Shown in pieces: positions 1 to 6,268 of a stretch of DNA of 16,687 bases (position 1 is the stretch's first letter; the number at the start of each line of letters is the position of its first letter). A model generated the notes under the pieces. It searched no databases. It was not told the DNA's origin and saw only the letters and a program-made list of their open reading frames with translations. The position numbers and the translations under genes were made by a program. Location: positions 1 to 16,687 of the forward strand of contig JBJHCH010000089.1 of assembly GCA_050485905.1 (NCBI GenBank), in the 5' to 3' direction. Source of the DNA: JAWLCA01 sp050485905. GTDB taxonomy: Bacteria > Pseudomonadota > Alphaproteobacteria > Rhodobacterales > Rhodobacteraceae.

Positions 1-1
1 C

Positions 2-748
2 GACGGCATGGCCGACGGGATGCAGGCGCTGATCAACGGCATCCTCTGGGCGCTGCTGACCCCGCCGGAACTGGTCATCGTCGCCACCTTCGTGGCGCTG
101 ACATGGGCGATCCAGCGCCGCTGGCAGCCCTGCCTGCTGGTGCTGCTGGGGTTCCTCTTCATCCTCAATCAGGGCTACTGGCGGCCGACGATGGAAAGCC
201 TGACGCTGGTGCTGTCGGCCTGCGTCGTCTGCATGGCGATGGGCGTGCCCATCGGCATCGCCGCCGCCCACCGGCCCCGCCTTTACGCCTGGATGCGCCC
301 GGTGCTGGACCTGATGCAGACGCTGCCCACCTTCGTCTACCTGATCCCGGCCATCGTCTTTTTCGGCATCGGCATGGTGCCGGGGCTGATCGCCACGGTG
401 ATCTTCGTCCTGCCCGCGCCGATCCGCCTGACGCATCTCGGCATCTCCTCCACCCCCACCGCACTGCTGGAGGCCGCGACCGCCTTCGGCGCCACCCCGC
501 GCCAGCGGCTGTGGAAGGTGGAACTGCCCTATGCCCTGCCGCAGATCATGACCGGCCTCAATCAGACGATCATGCTGTCGCTCTCGATGGTGGTCATCGC
601 AGCCCTGGTCGGCGCGAACGGCCTCGGCGTGCCGGTGGTCCGCGCCCTCAATCAGGTCAACACCGCGCTGGGGTTCGAATCCGGCTTCATCATCGTCGTC
701 GTCGCCATCATGCTCGACCGCATGCTGCGGGTGGAGCGCAAGCAATGA
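2..748 (+). CDS. choW: Choline ABC transporter permease ChoW (5' partial)
   Basis: Inner-membrane permease of a binding-protein-dependent choline importer of the ProW/OpuAB class. The reading frame is open to the left edge, and the first in-frame ATG (base 8) lies inside the conserved region, so about 30-40 N-terminal residues are probably missing. Numbering from that Met, hydrophobic spans lie near residues 22-35, 41-54, 62-86, 105-140 and 185-240. The permease EAA loop, which docks on the ATPase, is at about 154-180 (EAATAFGATPRQRLWKVELP). The segment LMQTLPTFVYLIPAIVFFGIG (about 102-122) is typical of choline/betaine permeases. The stop overlaps the next start (ATGA at 745-748), and choV follows one gene later, which fixes the transporter assignment. 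The binding protein ChoX would be expected just upstream, outside the window. Family assignment is secure; choline rather than betaine as substrate is inferred from similarity. Confidence 0.9.
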   Translation, partial: DGMADGMQALINGILWALLTPPELVIVATFVALTWAIQRRWQPCLLVLLGFLFILNQGYWRPTMESLTLVLSACVVCMAMGVPIGIAAAHRPRLYAWMRPVLDLMQTLPTFVYLIPAIVFFGIGMVPGLIATVIFVLPAPIRLTHLGISSTPTALLEAATAFGATPRQRLWKVELPYALPQIMTGLNQTIMLSLSMVVIAALVGANGLGVPVVRALNQVNTALGFESGFIIVVVAIMLDRMLRVERKQ

Positions 749-1161
749 CCGAGATCCGCTCGGCGGCCTGTCATTGCGGCACCGTCCGCTTTCGCGTGAC
801 GCTTGCGGACGGCTTCGCCTCGGCCCGCCGTTGCACCTGTTCCTATTGCACCCAGCGCGGCGCGGTCGCGGTCTCCACATCGCTGGACGGGATCGAGTTT
901 CTGGCAGGCGCCGACAACCTGACGCTCTATCAATGGGGCACGCGAACCGCCCGGCACTACTTCTGCCGGACCTGCGGCATCTACACCTATCATCAGCGCC
1001 GGTCGAACCCCGAAGAATATGGCGTGAACCTCGCCTGCCTCGAAGGCGTCACCCCCTGGGATCTGCCGCGCATCCTGGTCAACGACGGGCAGAACCACCC
1101 GTCCGACGGCGCACCGCCGCGGATCGACGGCATCCTGCACTATGAAAGGGCCGCGACATGA
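745..1161 (+). CDS. GFA/CENP-V family zinc protein in the choline transporter operon
   Basis: A 138-residue single-domain protein of the GFA (glutathione-dependent formaldehyde-activating enzyme, CENP-V/Mss4-like) fold. All seven zinc-type cysteines are visible: C9-x-C11, C30-x-C32-x2-C35 and C74-x2-C77, the last inside FCRTCGIYTYHQRR. This matches the family's two-zinc pattern and its usual length. The start is set by the ATGA overlap with choW, with GGAG about 8 bases upstream. The stop overlaps the choV start in the same way, so the three genes should be translationally coupled. Family members are often annotated as S-(hydroxymethyl)glutathione synthase, but that activity is proven for very few. 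Its place between choW and choV suggests a link to formaldehyde or C1 released when choline-derived betaine is demethylated (inference). Confidence 0.88.
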   Translation: MTEIRSAACHCGTVRFRVTLADGFASARRCTCSYCTQRGAVAVSTSLDGIEFLAGADNLTLYQWGTRTARHYFCRTCGIYTYHQRRSNPEEYGVNLACLEGVTPWDLPRILVNDGQNHPSDGAPPRIDGILHYERAAT

Positions 1162-2183
1162 CTTCGGCCGTCGAATTCGACCGCGTCTCCATCGTCTTCG
1201 GCGACAAGCCGCAGGTCGCCCTGCCGCTGATGGATCAGGGCCAAAGCCGGGCCGAGATTCAGGCCGCCACCGGGCAGGTGCTGGGCGTCCACGACTGTTC
1301 GCTGACCGTGGCCGAGGGCGAGATCCTCGTGCTGATGGGCCTGTCGGGTTCCGGCAAGTCCACGCTGCTGCGTGCGGTCAACGGGCTGAACAAGGTGGTG
1401 CGCGGCCGCGTCATCGTCCGCGACGGCGACTGGACCTGCGACACCGCCGGCTGCTCGCGCGGTGATCTGCTGAAGGTGCGGCGCGAATGCATCGCCATGG
1501 TTTTCCAGCAATTCGGCCTGCTGCCCTGGCGCACGGTGCGCGAGAATGTGGGGCTGGGGCTGGAACTGGCGGGCCTGCCCCGCGCCGAACGGCTGCGCCG
1601 GGCCGATGCGCAGCTTGACCTCGTGGGCCTGTCGCAATGGGCCGACCGCAAGGTGGGCGACCTCTCCGGCGGCATGCAGCAGCGCGTCGGCCTCGCCCGC
1701 GCCTTTGCGACCGAGGCGCCGATTCTTCTGATGGACGAGCCCTTCTCGGCCCTCGACCCGCTGATCCGCAGCCGGTTGCAGGATGAGTTGCTGGAGCTTC
1801 AGCAACGGCTGAAGCGCACCATCATCTTTGTCAGCCACGATCTGGACGAGGCATTCAAGCTCGGCAACCGCATCGCGCTGATGGAGGGTGGGCGCATCGT
1901 GCAATGCGGCACGGCGCGCGAGATCTTCTCGAACCCGGTGTCGGATTACGTGGCCGATTTCGTGAACCACATGAACCCGCTGGGCGTGCTGACCGCCCGC
2001 GACGCGATGGAACCCGGCGCGGCAAACGGCGCGGCGGTGGAGGCCGAAACCCCGATCCGCGACGCCATGGCCGCGCTCCGCCAGACCGAGGCGCTGACCG
2101 TGACCGAGGGCGGCCAGCCCATTGGCCGCCTGACGAGAGAGGGGGTTCTGACCCGCCTCCTGAACCCGCGCGGGCAGGCTTAG
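1158..2183 (+). CDS. choV: Choline ABC transporter ATP-binding protein ChoV
   Basis: Cytoplasmic ATPase, 341 residues, that powers choline uptake through ChoW. Visible motifs in order are Walker A GLSGSGKST (61-69), Q-loop FQQFG (116-120), ABC signature LSGGMQQR (169-176), Walker B ILLMDEPFSALD (189-200) and switch His227 in VSHD. The stretch before Walker A (about 10-50) carries the insert typical of ProV/OpuAA/ChoV proteins. Residues about 272-335 form a degenerate CBS-like regulatory tail starting at MNPLGVLTARD. The start is chosen because ATG overlaps the stop of the preceding gene (ATGA, 1158-1161) and has AAAGGG 8 bases upstream. It is the last gene of the cho operon here; the next same-strand gene is 354 bases away. 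ChoV versus glycine betaine ProV is decided by overall resemblance and the ChoW partner, so the substrate is somewhat less certain than the family. Confidence 0.92.
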   Translation: MTSAVEFDRVSIVFGDKPQVALPLMDQGQSRAEIQAATGQVLGVHDCSLTVAEGEILVLMGLSGSGKSTLLRAVNGLNKVVRGRVIVRDGDWTCDTAGCSRGDLLKVRRECIAMVFQQFGLLPWRTVRENVGLGLELAGLPRAERLRRADAQLDLVGLSQWADRKVGDLSGGMQQRVGLARAFATEAPILLMDEPFSALDPLIRSRLQDELLELQQRLKRTIIFVSHDLDEAFKLGNRIALMEGGRIVQCGTAREIFSNPVSDYVADFVNHMNPLGVLTARDAMEPGAANGAAVEAETPIRDAMAALRQTEALTVTEGGQPIGRLTREGVLTRLLNPRGQA

Positions 2184-2251
2184 GGGCGTGCCGGTGGTTA
2201 AAATCCGGTAAACAAAAAATGCGATTTCGTTCGTTTTCAATGACATAAGAT

Positions 2252-2271
2252 TTTGGGCACGCGTGCCCAAA
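2252..2271. promoter_or_regulatory. Perfect 20-bp palindrome, candidate operator
   Basis: The two halves TTTGGGCACG and CGTGCCCAAA are exact reverse complements with no spacer. A further half-site GTGCCCA lies at 2274-2280. It sits at the downstream edge of the AT-rich stretch between choV and the helicase. In DNA it could be an operator for a dimeric repressor. In RNA it could fold as an 8-bp stem with a CGCG tetraloop, or the left arm could pair instead with the third half-site. Neither strand has a T-tract after it, which argues against an intrinsic terminator. The central dinucleotide is GC rather than CG, so it is not a classical LacI-family operator. The bound factor is unknown. Confidence 0.45.
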
Positions 2272-2464
2272 CCGTGCCCATCCCCGAAACCGCTTGACTT
2301 CCACCCCCCGAACCGCCACCTCCCCCTCAACCCTGCCCCGCTGCCGCGTGAGCAGCCGCCCCCACCGGGGCCAAGGCGCAGGACCGGCCCTTTCGGCCGA
2401 CCATCGGTTCCCACATCACGCAGGGGTTCCGCGACGCGAAAACCGCGCCGCACCCATGCCACCC

Positions 2465-2489
2465 GCCGCCCCGGATCCATCCGGGCGGC
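2465..2489 (+). promoter_or_regulatory. GC-rich leader hairpin upstream of the helicase
   Basis: Ten base pairs form between GCCGCCCCGGA (one bulged C) and TCCGGGCGGC around a 4-base loop TCCA. Five bases later comes TTTT (2495-2498), giving a weak terminator-like look about 50 bases before the helicase start. It could act as an attenuator or as a cold-sensitive leader structure, which would suit an RNA helicase, but this is inference from fold potential alone. Confidence 0.35.
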
Positions 2490-2500
2490 ACGAATTTTAT

Positions 2501-2516
2501 GCGGCCCCAAGGCCGC
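2501..2516 (+). promoter_or_regulatory. Second leader hairpin next to the helicase ribosome-binding site
   Basis: A perfect 6-bp stem, GCGGCC/GGCCGC with loop CCAA, ends 8 bases before the GAAAGG Shine-Dalgarno sequence (2525-2530). Together with the 2465-2489 hairpin it leaves the ribosome-binding site just downstream of a structured leader. Such stems arise easily at this GC content, so a regulatory role is only a possibility. Confidence 0.3.
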
Positions 2517-2537
2517 CCCTGCCCGAAAGGCAACAGA

Positions 2538-3821
2538 ATGAGTTTCGATACCCTGGGCCTGAAGCCCGCCCTGATGCGCAACCTCGCGCGCCTGGGTCTG
2601 ACCACCCCCACCCCGATCCAGACGCAGGCGATCCCGCATGTTCTGGCCGGCCGCGACCTGATGGGCCTCGCCCAGACCGGCACCGGCAAGACGGCGGCCT
2701 TTGGCCTGCCACTGCTGAACCGCCTGCTGGCGATGCACGGCAGGGCCACGCCGAAAACCGCCCGCGCCCTGATCCTCGCCCCCACCCGCGAACTGGCCGC
2801 CCAGATCGCCGACACGCTGCGCGGCCTGTCCGAAGGCACCCCCGTCCGCGTGCTGACCGTCGTCGGCGGCGCCTCGATCAACGTGCAGTCCGACAAGCTG
2901 TCGCGCGGCATCGACGTGCTGGTCGCCACCCCCGGCCGCCTGCTCGACCTGATGGAACGCCGCGCGGTGAACCTGTCCGACACCGGCTTCCTGGTGCTGG
3001 ACGAGGCCGACCAGATGCTCGACCTCGGCTTCATCCACGCGCTCCGCCGCATCGCCAAGGCCCTGCCCCGCGACCGCCAGACTCTGCTCTTCTCGGCCAC
3101 TATGCCGAAGCAGATGGAGGAACTGGCCGCGACCTACCTGACCGACCCAATCCGCGTGCAGGTCGCCCCGCCGGGCAAACCGATCGAGAAGATCACCCAG
3201 GGCGTGCACTTCGTGAACCAGGGTGACAAGGCGACGCTCCTGCGCGAATACCTGTCGAAACACCCCGGCGAGATGGCGCTGGTCTTCGGCCGCACCAAGC
3301 ATGGCTCGGAAAAGCTGATGAAGCTTCTGACGAACTGGGGCTTCGCCGCCGGCTCGATCCACGGCAACAAGAGCCAGGGCCAGCGCGAACGCACCCTAGC
3401 CGCCTTCCGCGCGGGCGAGGTGCAGGTGCTGGTCGCCACCGACGTCGCCGCCCGGGGCTTGGACATTCCGGGCGTGGCCCATGTCTACAACTACGACCTG
3501 CCGAACGTGCCGGAAAACTACGTCCACCGCATCGGCCGCACCGCGCGTGCGGGGCGCGACGGCCGCGCCGTGGCCCTCTGTGCCCCGGCCGAGCTGCCCG
3601 AACTGCGGGCCATCGAAAAGGCCATGCGCGCCCCGATCCCGGTCATCGGCGGCACCGTGCCCTCGGGCACAGCACCCGCCGCCCCCGCCCAGCCGCGCGG
3701 CAGCAAACCCGCGGCGGCCAAGGCCAAACCCCGCCGCCGCAGCACCCGGCGGCCCGCGCGCTCGGGCGGCGGCAAGTCCAGCGGAAAATCCGGCGGCAGC
3801 TTTAACCAAGTGTCAGCATGA
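2538..3821 (+). CDS. rhlE: DEAD-box ATP-dependent RNA helicase, RhlE-like
   Basis: A 427-residue cytoplasmic RNA helicase that unwinds short duplexes in RNA decay, ribosome assembly or cold adaptation. The full motif set is present: Q motif with Q28 (TPTPIQTQ), I AQTGTGKT (45-52), Ia PTRELA (82-87), Ib TPGR (131-134), II DEAD (155-158), III SAT (186-188), IV VFGRTK (249-254), V ATDVAARGLDI (300-310) and VI HRIGRTARAG (330-339). From about residue 379 a low-complexity Ala/Pro, then Arg/Lys/Ser/Gly tail is the usual unstructured RNA-binding extension of the RhlE group. The start at 2538 has GAAAGG 7 bases upstream and begins at the conserved N-terminus (MSFDTLGL). An in-frame ATG at 2499 would put the second leader hairpin inside the gene and is not favoured. 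It is a stand-alone gene, convergent with plsY. RhlE versus another DEAD-box subfamily is less sure than the family. Confidence 0.93.
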   Translation: MSFDTLGLKPALMRNLARLGLTTPTPIQTQAIPHVLAGRDLMGLAQTGTGKTAAFGLPLLNRLLAMHGRATPKTARALILAPTRELAAQIADTLRGLSEGTPVRVLTVVGGASINVQSDKLSRGIDVLVATPGRLLDLMERRAVNLSDTGFLVLDEADQMLDLGFIHALRRIAKALPRDRQTLLFSATMPKQMEELAATYLTDPIRVQVAPPGKPIEKITQGVHFVNQGDKATLLREYLSKHPGEMALVFGRTKHGSEKLMKLLTNWGFAAGSIHGNKSQGQRERTLAAFRAGEVQVLVATDVAARGLDIPGVAHVYNYDLPNVPENYVHRIGRTARAGRDGRAVALCAPAELPELRAIEKAMRAPIPVIGGTVPSGTAPAAPAQPRGSKPAAAKAKPRRRSTRRPARSGGGKSSGKSGGSFNQVSA

Positions 3822-3942
3822 TTCGGGCAATGTCCACAGGCCGGGCGTCCGGCGCGTAACGAGTAGCCGCCTTTTCTCGGGCGGGCGCGTGAGGGGCGCG
3901 GCGGGGGCCACCGTTGCGCCCCGGCCCGTCTTCGCTACCCGC

Positions 3943-4551
3943 TCAGCCCTTCTTTCCGATCCTAGGTTCGGTACCGGCCATCAGACGGGTGATGTTCGCC
4001 CGGTGACGCTCGATAATCAGCACGGCCAGCACCGCACAAAGCACCGCGACCTGCCCCTGTCCCATGATCAGCGCCCAAACCGGCGCCGCCACGGCCGCAA
4101 TCAGCGCCGAAAGCGAAGAATAACGCGTCACCGCGGCGACCACGGCCCAGGTGGCGCAGACCGCCAGCCCGATGGGAAAGGCCAGCGCCAGCAGCGTGCC
4201 CAGGAACGTCGCCACCCCCTTGCCGCCCTTGAACCCGATGAAGACCGGGAACAGATGGCCCAGGAATGCCGCCAACCCGGCCGCCTGCGCCGCGTCCGGT
4301 CCAACCAGCCAGCGCGCGAGCAGGACGGCGATGGCACCCTTGCCCGCATCCAGAACCAGCGTCAGAAAGGCCGCCAGCCGATTTCCGGTGCGCAGCACAT
4401 TCGTCGCCCCGATATTCCCCGACCCGATGGCGCGCAGGTCGCCCAGCCCGAACAATCGCGCCATGACGATCCCGAACGGAACCGAGCCGAGGCCATAGGC
4501 CAGCAACCCCACCACCCCGATCAGCCACAGCGGCGTATCGATCACGGGCAT
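3943..4551 (-). CDS. plsY: Acyl-phosphate:glycerol-3-phosphate acyltransferase PlsY
   Basis: Integral membrane enzyme, 202 residues, that moves the acyl group from acyl-phosphate (made by PlsX) to glycerol-3-phosphate, giving lysophosphatidic acid, the first step of phospholipid synthesis. The three family motifs are visible: SGNIGATN (44-51), the glycine-rich GHLFPVFIGFKGGKGVAT (98-115) and a third near ERHRANITRL (181-190). Hydrophobic spans at about 8-30, 60-82, 92-105, 118-142 and 147-180 fit the expected five or more membrane helices, and length is normal. The start at 4551 lies 10 bases inside the end of the dihydroorotase-like gene, with AAAGGG 5-6 bases upstream, so it is the last gene of the pyrB operon. 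Joining lipid and pyrimidine genes this way is probably shared expression rather than a shared pathway. Confidence 0.95.
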   Translation of the reverse strand: MPVIDTPLWLIGVVGLLAYGLGSVPFGIVMARLFGLGDLRAIGSGNIGATNVLRTGNRLAAFLTLVLDAGKGAIAVLLARWLVGPDAAQAAGLAAFLGHLFPVFIGFKGGKGVATFLGTLLALAFPIGLAVCATWAVVAAVTRYSSLSALIAAVAAPVWALIMGQGQVAVLCAVLAVLIIERHRANITRLMAGTEPRIGKKG

Positions 4552-5831
4552 GGGTAGCCCTTTGCACCATAAACCTGCCGCCCGGCCACAAAGGTGGCCA
4601 GCACACGCCCCTGCATCCTCGCGCCGTCAAAGGGCGTGTTCTTCGATTTTGAGCGCAGCGTGAAGCGGTCCAGCACGAAGGGCGCATCGGGGTCGAACAG
4701 CACCAGATCGGCGGCCGCGCCCTCGGTCATTCGCCCGCCGAGCAGGCCCAGTCGCCGCGCCGGGTTCAGCGACAGTGCGCGGAACAGTTGTGGCAGCGTC
4801 AAGGCACCCGCGTGATGGAGCCGCATCGCCGCCGGCAGCAGGGTTTCGAGCCCCACAGCACCAGCGGCAGCTTCTTCGAATGGCAACCGCTTCGATTCCT
4901 CGTCGGCGGGTGTGTGCTGCGAGCCGATCACGTCGATCAGGCCATCGGCCACCGCCTGCACCATCGCCAGCCGGTCATCCTCGGACCTGAGCGGCGGCGT
5001 CAGCTTGAAGAAGGTGCGATAGTCACCCACGTCGAACTCGTTGAGTGTCAGGTGATGGATCGAGACACCCGCTGTGAAGTCCAGCCCATTCTTCTTGGCG
5101 CGTTCAAGCGCAGGCAGGGTGCGGGCGCAGGTGATCTGGTCGGCGTGGTAGCGCGCGCCAGTCATCTCGATCAGCGCCATGTCGCGGTCAAAACCCATAC
5201 GTTCCGCCATCGGCGAAACGGTAGGCAGGCCGCGCAGACTGGCGAACTTGCCCGAAGTCGCCGCGGCACCACGCGACAGGCCGGGATCCTGCGGATGGCC
5301 GACGACCAATGCGCCCAGTCCGCGGGCATAGGTCAGGCAGCGCGACAACACGCGATTGTCGGTGACGACCCTGTCGCAGTCGGTGAAGGCGACGGCGCCA
5401 GCGTCCTTCAGGAACCCGATCTCGACCATCTCGCGCCCATCTCGCGCGCGGGTCAGGCTGGCCATGTGGCTGATGCGCACCGGGCTTGCCTCGGCCGCGC
5501 GGCGGGTGACGAACTCCAGCACCTCGGGGCTGTCAATTGCGGGCGTCGTATCGGGCCGGGCAACGATGGTCGTGACACCTCCCGCGGCCGCGGCGAGGCC
5601 CGCCGAGCGGAAGCTCTCGCGATGCCGCTCGCCGGGCTCCCCGATCTTCACGCCCCAATCCACGATCCCGGGCGCAAGACAGCGGCCGCCGCAGTCGATC
5701 ACCCGCGCCCCTTTCGGCGGCTGCGCCGTGCCGATGGCGGCGATCACGCCGCCGTCGAGCACCAGATTGCCGCTACGTTCCTCGCCCGCTTCGGGGTCGA
5801 TCAGCCGGGCATTTTCCAGAAAGGTGATCAT
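4542..5831 (-). CDS. pyrX: Catalytically dead dihydroorotase homologue (PyrC'/PyrX type)
   Basis: An amidohydrolase-fold protein of 429 residues, clearly homologous to type I dihydroorotase but lacking its active site. The metal-binding HxH of the canonical DxHVHLREPG is here DWGVKIGEPG (58-67), with G60 and K62 at the His positions and the substrate Arg also lost. MPNT is RPDT (92-95). The later His in the canonical CHVST block is Q232 (DQIT), and the catalytic Asp of the canonical TDHAPH block is Q305 (SQHTP, 304-308). Only His179 of the HCED-like site remains. In pseudomonads, such PyrC' subunits do not catalyse dihydroorotate formation but are needed to assemble active PyrB dodecamers. 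The same role is likely here, two genes downstream of pyrB. The start at 5831 follows AAAGGTGG and overlaps the PH-protein stop (ATGA). A true pyrC should exist elsewhere. Automatic annotation would probably say dihydroorotase. Confidence 0.88.
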   Translation of the reverse strand: MITFLENARLIDPEAGEERSGNLVLDGGVIAAIGTAQPPKGARVIDCGGRCLAPGIVDWGVKIGEPGERHRESFRSAGLAAAAGGVTTIVARPDTTPAIDSPEVLEFVTRRAAEASPVRISHMASLTRARDGREMVEIGFLKDAGAVAFTDCDRVVTDNRVLSRCLTYARGLGALVVGHPQDPGLSRGAAATSGKFASLRGLPTVSPMAERMGFDRDMALIEMTGARYHADQITCARTLPALERAKKNGLDFTAGVSIHHLTLNEFDVGDYRTFFKLTPPLRSEDDRLAMVQAVADGLIDVIGSQHTPADEESKRLPFEEAAAGAVGLETLLPAAMRLHHAGALTLPQLFRALSLNPARRLGLLGGRMTEGAAADLVLFDPDAPFVLDRFTLRSKSKNTPFDGARMQGRVLATFVAGRQVYGAKGYPCP

Positions 5832-6268
5832 TTCGCCACCTTTCGCCGCCGGTCGCGCGCCTTTTCGATGGCCGCGATGGTCGCGGTCTTGTCCAACTGA
5901 TGCTTGATCAGGTGCTTGTCGCCCGCCCGCGTGATGATCTGCACGTCGGACATCAACCCGCGCACGGAGTCCAGTTCCAGCAACATTACCTTGCGCCCCT
6001 GCGGCCCCAGCAGGCGCCGGTCGGTCAGCACCCATTCACCGCCCAGCGTTTCCGAGGCCAGATAGGCCGCCCGCAGCCCGATCCCCAGCACCACGCCGAT
6101 CGCTGCGACGCCAACCTGATCGAGCCGACCCACGATGGCAAGGATCACGGTGGCACCCAATATACCCACGGCGCCCATCATCGCCGTGTCGCGCCAATAA
6201 GTGCCCCGGTCAGCCCGGAAGCGCGCCTGCACCTTCTCGCCCTGATCCAGTTGCAGCAGCTCAGACAT
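5828..6268 (-). CDS. Two-TM membrane protein with bacterial PH-like domain
   Basis: A 146-residue protein of unknown function. After a short polar N-terminus come two hydrophobic spans (about 28-47 and 51-70). A cytoplasmic bPH2/DUF304-like segment follows (about 77-138), recognisable by EWVLTDRRLLGPQGRK, the strand pattern after it, and a final amphipathic helix ending in a basic tail (RDRRRKVAK). The start at 6268 is preferred over ATG 6274 because the GGGGG run then sits about 6 bases upstream. Either start lies inside the end of pyrB. The stop overlaps the dihydroorotase-like start by 4 bases. Translation is thus coupled on both sides within the pyrB operon, suggesting a job with the pyrimidine enzymes, perhaps membrane tethering (inference). 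The PH-like call rests on pattern, not on catalytic residues. Confidence 0.75.
   Translation of the reverse strand: MSELLQLDQGEKVQARFRADRGTYWRDTAMMGAVGILGATVILAIVGRLDQVGVAAIGVVLGIGLRAAYLASETLGGEWVLTDRRLLGPQGRKVMLLELDSVRGLMSDVQIITRAGDKHLIKHQLDKTATIAAIEKARDRRRKVAK

Larger units (their letters stand above)
2184..2537. other. 354-base intergenic region before the helicase gene
   Basis: This is the only stretch over 300 bases without a gene. Its first part (about 2196-2255) is clearly AT-richer than the surroundings and looks like a promoter zone. I find no convincing -35/-10 pair there; CATAAGAT at 2244-2251 is the nearest to a -10 element. A perfect palindrome follows at 2252-2271 with a third half-site at 2274-2280. 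The rest is C-rich and holds two stable hairpins (2465-2489 and 2501-2516) before the helicase ribosome-binding site. No intrinsic terminator with a T-tract is seen after choV. Long open frames crossing the region on both strands are low-complexity Pro/Arg/Gly sequence and look like GC-driven shadows. Confidence 0.6.

Noticed and set aside
2499..2537. In-frame upstream ATG extending the helicase by 13 residues
   Set aside because: It has no ribosome-binding site, its codons would run through the hairpin at 2501-2516, and the family N-terminus begins at 2538 with GAAAGG correctly placed.
1140..3362. 740-codon open frame on the minus strand across choV, the gap and the helicase
   Set aside because: It is antisense to two certain genes and its product is low-complexity Gly/Arg/Gln/His sequence without any recognisable domain. 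This is the usual GC-rich codon-bias shadow.
3893..3922. GGGGCGC/GCGCCCC hairpin between the convergent helicase and plsY genes as a bidirectional terminator
   Set aside because: A 7-bp stem with a 16-base loop and no T-tract on either strand; at this GC content such repeats arise by chance.
4788..5900. 370-codon plus-strand frame opposite the dihydroorotase-like gene
   Set aside because: The minus-strand gene is clearly homologous to dihydroorotase and overlaps its neighbours in operon fashion; the plus-strand product is His/Arg/Gln-rich noise.
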